From assembly GCA_900129675.1 (NCBI GenBank), contig FSRD01000004.1, positions 1-64,000 on the forward strand: a stretch of DNA of 64,000 nt. The letters are read 5' to 3'. The DNA is from Bradyrhizobium erythrophlei (GTDB taxonomy: Bacteria > Pseudomonadota > Alphaproteobacteria > Rhizobiales > Xanthobacteraceae). Of the stretch, positions 32,081-41,984 are shown one piece after another (the first letter of the stretch is position 1; each line of letters opens with the position of its first letter). The notes under the pieces were generated by a model, which was not told the origin of the DNA, did no database searches, and saw only the letters and a program-made list of their open reading frames with translations. A program made the position numbers and the translations under genes.

Positions 32081-35000
32081 ATGGGTATCGTTCGCTTTGC
32101 GCTGAGATTTCCGTACACGTTCTTCACCCTTGCAGCGCTGATCCTATTTCTCGGCATCTCGGCCATTGTGGTCATGCCGACCGACATCTTTCCGCAGATC
32201 GACATTCCGGTCGTTTCGGTGATCTGGCAGTACACCGGCCTGAGCACACCGGAAATGGAGCAGCGCGTCACCACCTACAGCCAGTACTCCATCAGTACGA
32301 GTGTCACTGGGATCAAGAACATGGAGGCGCAGACGCTCAACGGTATCTCGGTGCAGAAGATTTACTTCCAGCCCGGTGTCAATCTCGATCTGGCGATCTC
32401 CCAGATCGTCGCGGCGACGAACTCGATTCGCGCGCTGATGCCCGCCGGCATCCAGCCGCCGTGGGTGGTGCAGTACAATGCCTCGAGCGTCCCGGTGCTG
32501 CAGCTCAGCCTGAGCTCCGACCGCCTCAACGAGCAGAAGCTCTACGACTACGGATACTACAACCTGCGCCAGCAGCTCGCGCCGGTCCCCGGCGTGACCT
32601 TCCCGACGCCGGACGGGGGCAAGTACCGGCAGATCATGGTCGACATCGACCCGCTCAAGCTTCAGGCCAGAGGCTTGACGCCGGCGGACGTGGTCAACGC
32701 GGTCAATGCCCAGAACCTGACACTGCCGTCGGGTCTGGCCAAGATCGGAGACACTCAATACACGGTGCGCACCGACGCGATGCCCACCACAATCAACGAT
32801 CTCAACAATATTCCGATCAGATACAACAACGGCCCGACGGTGTTTCTAAAGGATATTGGCCAGGTGCACGACGGCTGGGCGGTGCAGCAGAACATCGTCC
32901 ATGAAAACGGCAAGCGCTCCGTCCTGCTGAGCGTGATCAAGAACGGCAACGCCTCGACGCTTGCCGTCGTCAACGGGGTTCGCAAGGTGCTTCAGGTCGC
33001 GCGCGCGGCCGCTCCTGCTGGGTTGAGCATCAACGAGCTGTTCGATCAATCGAAGCTCGTCAGGGCATCGATTGCGGGCGTGCTGCGCGAGGGGGCGATC
33101 GCGGCCGGCCTCACCGGGCTGATGATCCTGCTGTTCCTCGGGTCCTGGCGGTCGACGCTGATCGTCCTGATTTCGATCCCGCTCTCGATCCTGGCCTCGA
33201 TCATCGTCCTGCACCTTCTTGGCGAAACGCTCAACACCATGACGCTGGGTGGACTGGCGCTGGCGGTCGGCATTCTCGTTGACGATTCGACGGTGACGAT
33301 CGAGAACACCCATCGCTTGCGCGGCGAAGGCATGAGCCTTGCGGCAGCGACACTGCATGGCTCCGCCGGCATCGCGGTCCCGACCATGGTCTCGACGCTC
33401 GCGATCAGCTGCGTGTTCACGTCGGTGGTGTTTCTCGAGGGGCCCCCCAAATTCCTCTTCACGCCACTCGGACTTGCGGTGGTGTTTGCCATGCTGGCGT
33501 CCTACGCGTTGTCGCGGACGTTGACGCCGGTCATCATCGGCCTGCTGCTCAAGGGGGAGCACCACGAAGCAACCGGCAGCTCTGGCAACTGGTTTGCGCG
33601 TCTTCACCAGGTGTTCGAGCGCGGCTTCGAGCGGTTTCGCCGCGGCTATGTCCGCGCGCTCACGATGCTCTTGATGCGGCGATCGATCATCCCGGTCCTC
33701 GCTGTTGTGATGCTCGTGCTGGGCGGCGTCATGCTGCCATTGGTGGGCCGCGATTTCTTCCCGGAGATTGACGGCGGACAGATCAAGCTGCACGTCCGTG
33801 CCCCGGCCGCCACGCGCATCGAAACCACCGAGCGCATCTTCCAGGAGGTCGAAGACAAGATCCGCGAGGTTATCCCGGAGCGCGATCGCGAACTCGTCGT
33901 CGACGATATTGGCGTCCCGCAGCGTGTGTACAATCTCGCCTTCACCGATGGATCGACCATCAACGTCAATGACGGCGTGATCCTGGTGTCGCTGAAGGAG
34001 GGACACGCGCCGACATCCGACTATGTCCGCAAGCTCCGTGAAGTGCTCCCCGCCGCATTTCCATCCGATACCTTCTATTTCCAGCCCGCCGACATGACGA
34101 CCCAGATTCTCAACTTCGGGCTGCCGGCGCAGATCGACGTCCGCGTCGTCGGCCGCGACCGCGGCAATAACCTGCAGGTAGCGCACGAGTTACGCCGCCG
34201 CATGGCGGCCATTCCGGGCATCGCCGACGCCCACCTGCAGCAGGAGCTCGATGCGCCTGCCTTCATGGCCAATATCGACCGATCCCGGGCGTTACAGCTC
34301 GGTCTCAACGCGCAAGCGGTCGCGAACGATCTCAACATCAGTCTCAGTTCGTCGGAACAGGTCACCCCCAATTTCTGGACCGATCCCGTCAATGGAATTC
34401 CCTATTACATCACGGTGCAGACCCCTCAGCATCTGGTGAGCTCCCTTGGTGAGATCGGCAATACGCCGGTCTCCACCGCGATCGCCGCTGCGGGTCCGCC
34501 GATCCCGGGCCTGTTGAGCAACGTGGCGACGCTGAAGCGCGACAGCGTTCCGACCAATCTGAACCAGACCAACATCCAGCCGGTGTACGACATCTATGCC
34601 AGCGTGCAGGACCGTGATCTCGGCGGCGTCGCAAACGACATCGGCAAGATCGTCACGGACCTGCAGAAGCAGCTGAAGCCCGGTAACACGATCCAGGTCG
34701 TCGGCCAGATCCAGAGCATGCATGATTCCTTCCGCGATCTCGGGATAGGGTTGTTGTTCGCGGCGGTGCTGGTCTACTTCCTGATGGTGGTGAACTATCA
34801 GAATTTAGGCGACCCGCTGGTGGTGATCCTGGCGCTGCCGGCCACGCTCTGCGGCATTCTCACGATGCTGTTCATCACCGGAACGACGCTCAGCGTGCCC
34901 TCGCTGATGGGGGCGATCATGGCGGTCGGCGTCGCCTCGGCTAATTCCATTCTGCTGGTGACCTTCGCGCGCGAGCAGCAGCTTGCAGGCCGGAGCGCGT

Positions 35001-35263
35001 TCCAGGCGGCGATCGAAGCGGGGGCGACCCGGGTGCGGCCGGTGCTGATGACGGCAGCGGCCATGATCGTCGGCATGATCCCGATGGCGATCGGCGGCGC
35101 GGGCGAGGAACAGAATGCGGCGTTGGCGCGCGCCGTGATCGGAGGCCTGCTGTTCGCGACCCCGACCACCCTGCTGATCGTCCCCTATCTCTTTGCCTTG
35201 CTGCGCAAGCGCAACGATGGCGTCCCCGCTTATGGTGTGTTTGAGGAGCTTCCCAATGAATGA
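32081..35263 (+). CDS. RND efflux transporter, inner-membrane pump (HAE-1-like)
   Basis: 1060 residues, trimeric proton-driven exporter. TM4 carries the proton-relay acidic pair in LAVGILVDDSTVTIENTHR; two large periplasmic loops follow TM1 and TM7; TM10-12 include IMAVGVASANSILLVTFARE and a final helix block. In the second relay position where AcrB has Lys, this protein reads like the CzcA/MdtB type. Length and duplication are normal. The stop overlaps the start of the adaptor gene by eight bases. No outer-membrane factor is encoded nearby. Substrates cannot be read from sequence; drugs or aromatic compounds are usual. Confidence 0.93.
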   Translation: MGIVRFALRFPYTFFTLAALILFLGISAIVVMPTDIFPQIDIPVVSVIWQYTGLSTPEMEQRVTTYSQYSISTSVTGIKNMEAQTLNGISVQKIYFQPGVNLDLAISQIVAATNSIRALMPAGIQPPWVVQYNASSVPVLQLSLSSDRLNEQKLYDYGYYNLRQQLAPVPGVTFPTPDGGKYRQIMVDIDPLKLQARGLTPADVVNAVNAQNLTLPSGLAKIGDTQYTVRTDAMPTTINDLNNIPIRYNNGPTVFLKDIGQVHDGWAVQQNIVHENGKRSVLLSVIKNGNASTLAVVNGVRKVLQVARAAAPAGLSINELFDQSKLVRASIAGVLREGAIAAGLTGLMILLFLGSWRSTLIVLISIPLSILASIIVLHLLGETLNTMTLGGLALAVGILVDDSTVTIENTHRLRGEGMSLAAATLHGSAGIAVPTMVSTLAISCVFTSVVFLEGPPKFLFTPLGLAVVFAMLASYALSRTLTPVIIGLLLKGEHHEATGSSGNWFARLHQVFERGFERFRRGYVRALTMLLMRRSIIPVLAVVMLVLGGVMLPLVGRDFFPEIDGGQIKLHVRAPAATRIETTERIFQEVEDKIREVIPERDRELVVDDIGVPQRVYNLAFTDGSTINVNDGVILVSLKEGHAPTSDYVRKLREVLPAAFPSDTFYFQPADMTTQILNFGLPAQIDVRVVGRDRGNNLQVAHELRRRMAAIPGIADAHLQQELDAPAFMANIDRSRALQLGLNAQAVANDLNISLSSSEQVTPNFWTDPVNGIPYYITVQTPQHLVSSLGEIGNTPVSTAIAAAGPPIPGLLSNVATLKRDSVPTNLNQTNIQPVYDIYASVQDRDLGGVANDIGKIVTDLQKQLKPGNTIQVVGQIQSMHDSFRDLGIGLLFAAVLVYFLMVVNYQNLGDPLVVILALPATLCGILTMLFITGTTLSVPSLMGAIMAVGVASANSILLVTFAREQQLAGRSAFQAAIEAGATRVRPVLMTAAAMIVGMIPMAIGGAGEEQNAALARAVIGGLLFATPTTLLIVPYLFALLRKRNDGVPAYGVFEELPNE

Positions 35264-36536
35264 TGCTAGTATCCACGATCAACACGAATCGCACAGCAGC
35301 GATCCTGACGCCAAGACGGTGAAATCGCCGGGACCTCGCGCGCGAGCGCGGCGCCGGTGGGGCGGACGGGTCTTTGCATTCGGCGCCTTCCTGTTGCTGG
35401 CCACGGGCATCTCGCTCGGTGCCTCGCGCCACCACGCGCAGCAGCGGCAGGCCCTGGCGACCGCCGATGAGGTGCGCCGCTTCGCGCCGGCCGTGCTTGT
35501 CGCGCCGGTCGAGGCAAGTCCGGCCGTCATCCCCGTCGCCTTGCCGGGTACGACGGCAGCTTTCGCTGCCGCCAACATCTACGCCCGGGCCACCGGCTAC
35601 ATCAGCCGGCGCAATGTCGACATTGGAGACCATGTCAAACAGGGCGAGCTGCTGGCGGAGCTCGCGGTCCCCGAGCTCGACGAGCAGATTTCCCAGAACG
35701 AGGCCACGCTGGAGCAGCTCAAGGCTGCGGTGCAACAGGCGCAAGCCAACGCGACGCTCGCGGAGGCAACCTGGGGCCGCGACAAACCCTTGCTCAGGGA
35801 TGGATGGGTGACGGGGCATCAGGGCGATATCGACCTGCAAACCGTCAAGGCCGACGACGCGGCAGTCCGCGTCGCGCAAGCGAACGTCTCAGCCCAGGAG
35901 CGACTGCTCAGGGTGCTGCATCAGAACCGGGCTTATGCCTCAGTTGTGGCACCGTTCGACGGCGTCATCACCCAGCGCAATGTCGATGTCGGCGCGCTGG
36001 TGCAGGGCAACGCCAACACCGGAACCTTCATGTTCGAGATCATGCGGAAGGACGTGATCCGGGTATGGGTCTATGTGCCTCAGGACGCGGCGTTCGGGGT
36101 TGCGCCGGGCGTCGATGCGATCGTGCGCGTGCCCGAACTTCCGGATCGCGAGTTCCCGGGCAAGGTGACCCGGATCGCCGACGCACTGCAGAGCGGCACC
36201 CGCACGCTCTTGACCGAGATCGATATACCCAATCCGGACGGTGCGCTGCCGCCCGGCATCTACTGCTCGGTCGAGCTCAAGATACCGCGCAAGACCCCGT
36301 CCTTCATCATTCCGGCCGAGGCTCTCATGTTCAACCGCAACGGCCTGCAAGCGGCCGTCGTCAAGGACGGCAAGGCCGAGATCCGCACCGTCAGGGTCAC
36401 GCGCGACCTGGGCACGCGGGTGCAAGTGGACGCGGGACTAAGCGCGGGCGAGCGCGTGATCCTCAATCCGCCAGTGACGCTCGCCGATGGGAGCAAGGTA
36501 CAGCCGCGCCCTGACGCCACTACGCCGCGCACATAA
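35256..36536 (+). CDS. RND efflux membrane-fusion (periplasmic adaptor) protein
   Basis: 426 residues. An uncleaved N-terminal anchor (VFAFGAFLLLATGISLGA, residues 43-60) after a long polar leader, then lipoyl half-motif ARATGYISRRNVDIGDHVKQ, an alpha-helical hairpin (LDEQISQNEATLEQLKAAVQ and on), second lipoyl half APFDGVITQRNVDVGALVQG, beta-barrel and membrane-proximal domains. Links the pump to an outer-membrane channel. ATG 35256 overlaps the pump gene, so the pair is co-translated. Confidence 0.92.
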   Translation: MNDASIHDQHESHSSDPDAKTVKSPGPRARARRRWGGRVFAFGAFLLLATGISLGASRHHAQQRQALATADEVRRFAPAVLVAPVEASPAVIPVALPGTTAAFAAANIYARATGYISRRNVDIGDHVKQGELLAELAVPELDEQISQNEATLEQLKAAVQQAQANATLAEATWGRDKPLLRDGWVTGHQGDIDLQTVKADDAAVRVAQANVSAQERLLRVLHQNRAYASVVAPFDGVITQRNVDVGALVQGNANTGTFMFEIMRKDVIRVWVYVPQDAAFGVAPGVDAIVRVPELPDREFPGKVTRIADALQSGTRTLLTEIDIPNPDGALPPGIYCSVELKIPRKTPSFIIPAEALMFNRNGLQAAVVKDGKAEIRTVRVTRDLGTRVQVDAGLSAGERVILNPPVTLADGSKVQPRPDATTPRT

Positions 36537-36597
36537 GCTGATCAATGGTGTTCTGATCGGGGGCATTTCTCGACGAAGTTCTCACAAGGAGGCTCAC

Positions 36598-37008
36598 ATG
36601 TTACTTCATCTACCAATTGCAATCCTGGCAACGCTTTCACCTATCCCGGTTTCCAACACGGTACCGACGTTCGATACGGTAAAAGAGTGTCGTTTTGAGG
36701 CCGGATCGGTGGTCGACTTCGACCGCTGCTCTCGCGACGAAGCTGTCGCGCTTCGGCAGCTTCAACAGGCGTGGACCAGGTTCACTGGTACCGAGAAGAC
36801 GACCTGCGTGGGCGAGACGACGATCGGCGGTTTCGCGAGCTATGTCGAGCTGCTGACTTGTTTGGAAATGGCAAGCGAGGTCGGGAAGGAGGATCGTAAC
36901 CCTCGTGATGCGGGTCCGGGCACCAAGTCGCTTGCGCTGCAACTTGCTCGGCCGGCCGGAACTGTCGGCGTCGGACACGATCCGATCCGTTTGAGGATCA
37001 GGCGTTAG
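36598..37008 (+). CDS. Secreted hypothetical protein
   Basis: 136 residues from ATG 36598 with a perfect CAAGGAGGCTCAC site. MLLHLPIAILATLSPIPVS is a short signal peptide; the body has paired cysteines (KECRFEAGS, DRCSRDEA, TTCVGETTI, LLTCLEM), suggesting two disulfides in the periplasm. Similar proteins are common in Bradyrhizobium and are unassigned. It follows the adaptor by 61 bases but has its own ribosome site. Confidence 0.7.
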   Translation: MLLHLPIAILATLSPIPVSNTVPTFDTVKECRFEAGSVVDFDRCSRDEAVALRQLQQAWTRFTGTEKTTCVGETTIGGFASYVELLTCLEMASEVGKEDRNPRDAGPGTKSLALQLARPAGTVGVGHDPIRLRIRR

Positions 37009-37211
37009 ATCGCGGCCCTCCCGGCAGGCGCGGGGTGAATGTCTCAAAATGAACCTGCAGGGTTATGTTGGCGCTGCCGAGATGGATCTTGCAGGTGCCC
37101 AGCGTGCCGCGGACGATGAGGAAGCGTGGAGGCCGATGCGGAAGGAGCCAAGCGTGCGCGCGGCCTACGAAAGGACATCAAGGCAACACTCCGGCTGGCT
37201 GCTCGGACCGG

Positions 37212-38304
37212 TGTGTGTACCGAAAACCCTATCCGGGTTTATCGAATGATAGAATCGGCTAAGTTGGCGCGATGATCGCGCTGATCTGCTTCGTTCTGGC
37301 CGTGCTGGCCTCGCCATTCAAGTCGAACATCCGGCTTGAGGCGGAGAATGCAGTGCTTCGACATCAGCTGATCGTCTTGCGACGCAAGCTGAAAGGCCGG
37401 GCTCGCCTCACGAACAACGACCGCTGGTTCTTCGTTCGGCTCTATCGCTGGTTCCCGTCGATCCTTCCGGTTCTCATGATTATTCGACCCGAAACGCTGG
37501 TGGGTTGGCATCGGGCCGGCTTTCGCCGCTATTGGCGCTGGAAATCGTGTCGACGGGGAGGGCGACCGCAGATCGAGACAGAATTGCGCGCGCTGATCCG
37601 GCAGATGAGCACAGAGAATTTGCTTTGGGGTGCGCCGCGCATCCACGGCGAACTGCTCAAGCTCGGGTTTAGCGTCGCTCAATCAAGTGTCGCCAAGTAT
37701 ATGGTCAAGCGACGCGGGCCTCCAAGTCAGGAATGGCGGACCTTTCTGCGAAACCACGCGCCGGACATCGCCGCCATGGATTTGGTCGTAGTACCGACCA
37801 TTGGCTTTAAGCTGCTGTATGGCTTCGTCATCATCCGGCTCGATCGCAGAGATCTCGTCTGGATCGGCGTCACAACCAACCCGGCGGCGGAGTGGGTTGC
37901 ACGTCAGATCACCGAGGCTTTTCCTTGGGATGGCGCTCCGCGCTATATGATCCGAGATCGAGATCGAATCTACGGCACTGTCGTCACGCGCCGATTGCGT
38001 GCCATGGGTATCCGAGACAAGCCAATTGCACCGGCCTCGCCTTGGCAGAACTGCTTTGCCGAACGGCTGATCGGATCGATCCGGCGCGAGTGTTTGGACC
38101 ACATCATTGTCCTGGACGAGGAACATCTGCGTCGGATTCTGAAAAACTATGCGGACTATTACAACGGCGTGAGAACGCATCGGTCATTGAACAAAGATGC
38201 GCCTGTCTCTCGCCAGGTTCAGCGATCCGGCGTCATAAATTCACGCGCCATACTGGGCGGACTTCATCGCCAATACGTTCGGATTTAGATTTTCGGTACA
38301 CACA
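37212..38304 (+). mobile_element. Insertion sequence with rve-type integrase
   Basis: Bounded by inverted repeats: TGTGTGTACCGAAAA at 37212-37226 and its complement at 38290-38304, with partial matching a few bases further in. About 1.09 kb, one gene. No target duplication could be read with certainty. It splits or abuts a site-specific recombinase remnant on its right. Confidence 0.8.
37272..38288 (+). CDS. Integrase/transposase (rve superfamily, IS481/IS3-like)
   Basis: 338 residues. N-terminal hydrophobic start then LEAENAVLRHQLIVLRRKLK (helix typical of this integrase type), a WGAPRIHGELLKLGFSVAQS HTH-like region, and the DDE core: Asp in AAMDLVVVPTIG, Asp in YMIRDRDRIYG, Glu in NCFAERLIGSIRRECLDH. 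YNGVRTHRSLNKDAP closes it. Looks intact and possibly active. A fragment of the same gene survives at 30025. Confidence 0.9.
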   Translation: MIALICFVLAVLASPFKSNIRLEAENAVLRHQLIVLRRKLKGRARLTNNDRWFFVRLYRWFPSILPVLMIIRPETLVGWHRAGFRRYWRWKSCRRGGRPQIETELRALIRQMSTENLLWGAPRIHGELLKLGFSVAQSSVAKYMVKRRGPPSQEWRTFLRNHAPDIAAMDLVVVPTIGFKLLYGFVIIRLDRRDLVWIGVTTNPAAEWVARQITEAFPWDGAPRYMIRDRDRIYGTVVTRRLRAMGIRDKPIAPASPWQNCFAERLIGSIRRECLDHIIVLDEEHLRRILKNYADYYNGVRTHRSLNKDAPVSRQVQRSGVINSRAILGGLHRQYVRI

Positions 38305-38494
38305 GCGAAGGCCGGAAGGCCTACGCCGAGAGGGAAGGTGGGCAAGAGCTAGTCGCTTTGGCGCGGCAACGGCGCGGCAATCTTAATGGCCAGCCTCAAT
38401 CCCTTGCAAGATCGCTGCCGATCTGGCGGAGCGTGGTTGCGTCACCCCGAGCGGTCGCCCCTATTCAATCGCTTCGATGCTGGAGGAGAGGTAG
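38305..38494 (+). pseudogene. Serine recombinase (DNA invertase), C-terminal remnant
   Basis: EGRKAYAEREGGQELVALAR runs from 38307, then after a one-base slip near 38400 KIAADLAERGCVTPSGRPYS and IASMLEER stop. This is the DNA-binding end of a resolvase/invertase-type recombinase. The catalytic domain is not found on the other side of the insertion element. Confidence 0.65.
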
Positions 38495-39040
38495 CCCGGG
38501 CTACCGTCGCGGCAACCGGCTCGAAAAGAGGCTGATGGCCGGAATTTCTGCGCGCGAATCCGCAACACCGCGTCAATCACGTGAACCGGTCGGCCGCCCA
38601 CGGCGGAGAGCGGCCCTCGCCTTCCCGTCGATAAAGATCCTATTTTGTATTTGCATTATTTGCATCAAGAGTGGGGCTGACGCGCTCGCTAACCTGCCAA
38701 ACCTGGGCAAGGTGGTTGCCGCATGGCTCCTGCCGCCACTGTTGATCGGTGCCGTTATCCTGATGCAAGGCTGAGGTGAGTTCGCATGTCCGCTTGGTCC
38801 TGCCGTGCGACTGACGGCAAGGCCGACCAAAAGATAGTTCCGCCTCGTCCTCGAATCCCATGATGGAAGGGCCTTGGTGCCGATTCCGAAGAGAAGCACG
38901 AGCCCGCGAGCGACATCGACATTGCAGTCGTGGATAGTCTGAAAGTGCTTGACCCCAAACCGCCGATTAGAGAAGCGGACATCAAGTGTCGTCACGACGC
39001 CGCCTGGCCGAACAATCCGCAAAATGAATAGCAATTGCTC
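38495..39040. other. Intergenic stretch with repeat-type peptide debris
   Basis: The plus strand near 38880-39027 encodes DIDIAVVDSLKVLDPKPPIR followed by EADIKCRHDAA, a peptide often seen where a dispersed Bradyrhizobium repeat is translated. A minus-strand frame of 153 codons (MLFILRIVRPGGVVTTLDVR) covers the same bases and I regard it as a shadow. No gene is supported. Confidence 0.4.
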
Positions 39041-40627
39041 CTACGGAGGCGATTGTGCTGGAAGCGCCGGATCTTCGCTTCTGCCCGGCGGCGGCGCATC
39101 CGCAGGGGGTGGATCAGGATAAAATTGTTTGAAATCATTTTGTTCACGAAGTGCTTCCGGACGATAGTTGCCGACTTTGTCGCCCGCACAATCAATAATC
39201 GTTTCCAGCGCAAACCGCTCCTTCACCGTCGGATGAATCTTCGCCTGAGGCAGAATAGATCGCTTGATGATCTCGTAGTTTGCGTTAGCCAGAAGGCCTC
39301 GAAGGATGCGGGGCAACCGCTCCCTGAATGCATCGATTGTATCTCGCGTGCCCGCAATCTCGCTGTGCTGCATGCTCGTCGCATCGGGGTAGAGATGCAA
39401 AGGTGTGCCGGTGGTGCCCGTACCTGCCACGGCTTCACCGTTGACGGTTACCGGTCCGAACTTGATCGGATGATCCAGCTGAAGGATCTCTTCCAGCATC
39501 CACTGCAGCGAGATATCAGAAAGCCGTGACTCCGTCTCCGGATAGCTGCCGCCGATGTCGGAATGGTTGCCCGCAAACCACCATTGCGACAATTGCGTGC
39601 TGTCCGCCTGGCCCCAAGTGACGCGGTCAAAATCCTTCCGCCTTTCGTCGATGGCGTTGGCCGAACGGGCCGTGCCGACATACATCGATAGAAGGCGATC
39701 GAAGTTGCCTGACTTCCATTCGGCCTGATGGGAGCGTTTGTCGCCCTTGTTCGGGAAATCGTAGATCGTCTTCGTGTATTGCGTGCGCTGCCTGTATAGA
39801 AACCAAAGAACCGACAGGACGACCAGAGCGGCACCTATCGCAAGCTCCGACCGCCAGAAGCCGAAGTCAAAATAGTATTTTGCGATCAACGACGGCACGA
39901 TTGCGAGTACGGCGGACGCGAAGCTGGCGACTCCGGCGAAGAGAAGCGTCAAACCCGCCTGAATCAAAAACCCGCGCATGCCGCTCGCGCCGAGCGCCGC
40001 GACTGTATCAAAGACGCCAACAAAGTAGGCCGCCGCGTTGGACCTATCCTTGTCGGCATCCTCACCGACAAAATTCGAGCCGTACTTCGCGCGAAATCTT
40101 CGGGCCTGTTCGTCACGCTCGGTCTCATAATCGCCGCGCGCATGTCCGGCACCATGCTCATAAACGGTTTCAACTGCTTCCCTGGCGATATCATGAACCT
40201 GCTTGCGATAGCGCAGCAGTGAGCCGTTCTCCGCCTTTGTCGGAATGCCACACAGCATGATCGTGTTGGCAAGACAGCGGACGGTGTATGCGCCGCGACT
40301 GAAGCCAATCAGGTAAATCCTGTCGCCTTCCTTGTAGTGATTGATAATGAACTCGTAGCAGTCGGCCATGTTCTTGGTGATGCCGCGACCGGTCACCGAC
40401 TGCAGCAGCTTGTCAAGCCTGCGCATGATGCCGGTCAGTCCGCTTGCACCGCTGTCCGTTCCTAGACCAGGATCATAAAAGCAAACCTGTTCGGTGGGGT
40501 CGATCGGGTTGTCCGGATGCACGCGGGACGATCTGTACATCTTGTAAACATTGCTGACGCGTTGCTCCGGGCGAACGCCCCCGTCCTGACCTGTGCCGTC
40601 GGAATAAACGACAATGTTCTTCGCCAT
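39041..40627 (-). CDS. DUF2235 (Tle1-like phospholipase fold) protein
   Basis: 528 residues from ATG 40627 (MAKNIVVYSDGTGQDGG), with GGAG nine bases upstream. The nucleophile motif is YLIGFSRGAYTVRCLAN (GxSxG); the acid is probably in GVFDTVAALG and the His in WWFAGNHSDIGGSYPE, as in Tle1-family lipases. Two adjacent membrane helices (about residues 215-290) divide the domain, so the protein is likely anchored in the inner membrane. No VgrG, PAAR or immunity gene lies beside it, so a type VI effector role is not supported here. Confidence 0.85.
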   Translation of the reverse strand: MAKNIVVYSDGTGQDGGVRPEQRVSNVYKMYRSSRVHPDNPIDPTEQVCFYDPGLGTDSGASGLTGIMRRLDKLLQSVTGRGITKNMADCYEFIINHYKEGDRIYLIGFSRGAYTVRCLANTIMLCGIPTKAENGSLLRYRKQVHDIAREAVETVYEHGAGHARGDYETERDEQARRFRAKYGSNFVGEDADKDRSNAAAYFVGVFDTVAALGASGMRGFLIQAGLTLLFAGVASFASAVLAIVPSLIAKYYFDFGFWRSELAIGAALVVLSVLWFLYRQRTQYTKTIYDFPNKGDKRSHQAEWKSGNFDRLLSMYVGTARSANAIDERRKDFDRVTWGQADSTQLSQWWFAGNHSDIGGSYPETESRLSDISLQWMLEEILQLDHPIKFGPVTVNGEAVAGTGTTGTPLHLYPDATSMQHSEIAGTRDTIDAFRERLPRILRGLLANANYEIIKRSILPQAKIHPTVKERFALETIIDCAGDKVGNYRPEALREQNDFKQFYPDPPPADAPPPGRSEDPALPAQSPP

Positions 40628-40744
40628 GAAATGCATCTCCGTCGCGCGAGCAGCAAACGTCATCAAGCGACCACACGCTACAGTAGTTGAGTGCAGCCCA
40701 ATATCCTACCCCCACGTGAAGGGAGGCTGAAGGTGGGTATAGTC

Positions 40745-40915
40745 ATGATCAAATGCCCTCAAACGGGACGCGCGATCCCGACCGGCATCAAAGCGGATCG
40801 CGGAAGCTTTCGATGCAGTGCGGTGTTCTTCGCGCGCACCCACTGCTCAATCTGCCAGACCAATCACGACTGGTTCGCCAAGGAAGCCTGGGTTAACGAG
40901 CCTAGTGTAGAATAG
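40745..40915 (+). CDS. Small zinc-ribbon-like protein
   Basis: 56 residues from ATG 40745: MIKCPQTGRAIPTGIKADRG, then THCSICQTNHDWFAKEAW. A single Cys near the start and a CxxC pair later resemble short Bradyrhizobium proteins of this type. GGGAGGCTGAAGG upstream is rather far. Function unknown. Confidence 0.6.
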   Translation: MIKCPQTGRAIPTGIKADRGSFRCSAVFFARTHCSICQTNHDWFAKEAWVNEPSVE

Positions 40916-41204
40916 GGGAGTCTGGCCGCGGCTCCATAATGTGACCTCCCGCAGATGATGTGTTGGCCCTACCGCAAACCGGAAACCGAGGCAGGTATCG
41001 CGCTGGCCGAAGTTGGGCAGCGCCCTGTCCATATGGCTCACCGCAGAGTCGTTGCGCAGATGAAGGGCCACGCCCGCGCCATGCCATCCAAGCGTAGCCG
41101 CTCAGGAATGGCGAAAACGCGTTGGCCTTTGGAAATTCCGCTAATGGTCATCTTGCCCGCTAGCTATTCGGCTGTGCGTTCGCGTGTCCCTCTGCGCTTC
41201 ATTC

Positions 41205-41984
41205 CTATTTGGCCAAAAAGGGATCTCGATCGCGGGGAATTTCGCGCACCGGCGCAGCCTGAACGCCAGGCTTCATTGTTTCCGGTGGAAAAATCTGGTC
41301 GATTCTGCGGCGCATGACCTCGTAGCATTCGCATGCCGCTTCTTTGAGCCGCGGTCTGTTAATCTCGATCAAACCCCGTCGATCAGATCGGATAGCACCC
41401 GACACCCGGAGCTTGCGCACAACTTGCGTCACAGTCGTTCGTCGTACTCCAAGCAACTGCGAAAGCGCCTCTTGCGTCAGCGGCAGGACGTCACCATCAA
41501 TTCGATCGTGGATGTGGAGCAACCACCGGGCCATGCGGGCTTCGACGGAGTGCAGCGCATTGCAGGCGGCCACATGCTGGAACTGCATTAGCAGCGCCCT
41601 CGCGTGGGTCTGGACCGCATGTCTGATGGCGCCACTTTGGCTGAAGGCTGCATGAAATCGCAATGCGGAAATCCGCGAGGCGACCCCGGCCACGCGTACG
41701 ACCGCCGTAACGGGAGAGAGGGAGGGTTCCAGCACTGATAGCATGCCGACGGCTCCCTCATGCCCAATGACCGCGGTTGCTACTGTTTGTCCATTCGGCA
41801 TATCGAGCATGAACGAGATCGTTCCGCTATGGGGAAAATAGACGTGTTCGAGTCGATCTCCCGATCGCAGCAGCACTGCGTCTTGTTCAAGCGATACTTT
41901 CTGGAGGTAAGGAGTGAGCAAACCAAAATCTGCTGGCGGCAGTGCAGCTAACAGTCGATTACCAACCCTGGTAGGGTACTCCAT
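41205..41984 (-). CDS. Crp/Fnr-family transcriptional regulator
   Basis: 259 residues. Cyclic-nucleotide-like domain: LLTPYLQKVSLEQDAVLLRS, YFPHSGTISFMLDMPNGQTV, VIGHEGAVGML; dimer helix; then HTH LTQEALSQLLGVRRTTVTQV. No Fnr-type cysteine cluster and no clear cAMP-pocket Arg-Ser pair, so its signal is unknown. ATG 41984 shares bases with the TGA of the truncated ttuD remnant (TGATG), an accident of the deletion or a newly created coupling. Confidence 0.88.
   Translation of the reverse strand: MEYPTRVGNRLLAALPPADFGLLTPYLQKVSLEQDAVLLRSGDRLEHVYFPHSGTISFMLDMPNGQTVATAVIGHEGAVGMLSVLEPSLSPVTAVVRVAGVASRISALRFHAAFSQSGAIRHAVQTHARALLMQFQHVAACNALHSVEARMARWLLHIHDRIDGDVLPLTQEALSQLLGVRRTTVTQVVRKLRVSGAIRSDRRGLIEINRPRLKEAACECYEVMRRRIDQIFPPETMKPGVQAAPVREIPRDRDPFLAK

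Noticed and set aside
38573..39034. 153-codon minus-strand frame
   Set aside because: Covers repeat debris readable on the other strand; no family resemblance.
39041..40627. Type VI effector assignment of the DUF2235 protein
   Set aside because: Family includes Tle1 effectors, but no VgrG, PAAR or immunity gene is present and the protein has internal membrane helices.
40955..41317. 120-codon plus-strand frame next to the Crp/Fnr g
   Set aside because: Arg/Pro-rich composition, overlaps the end of the Crp/Fnr gene; not supported as coding.
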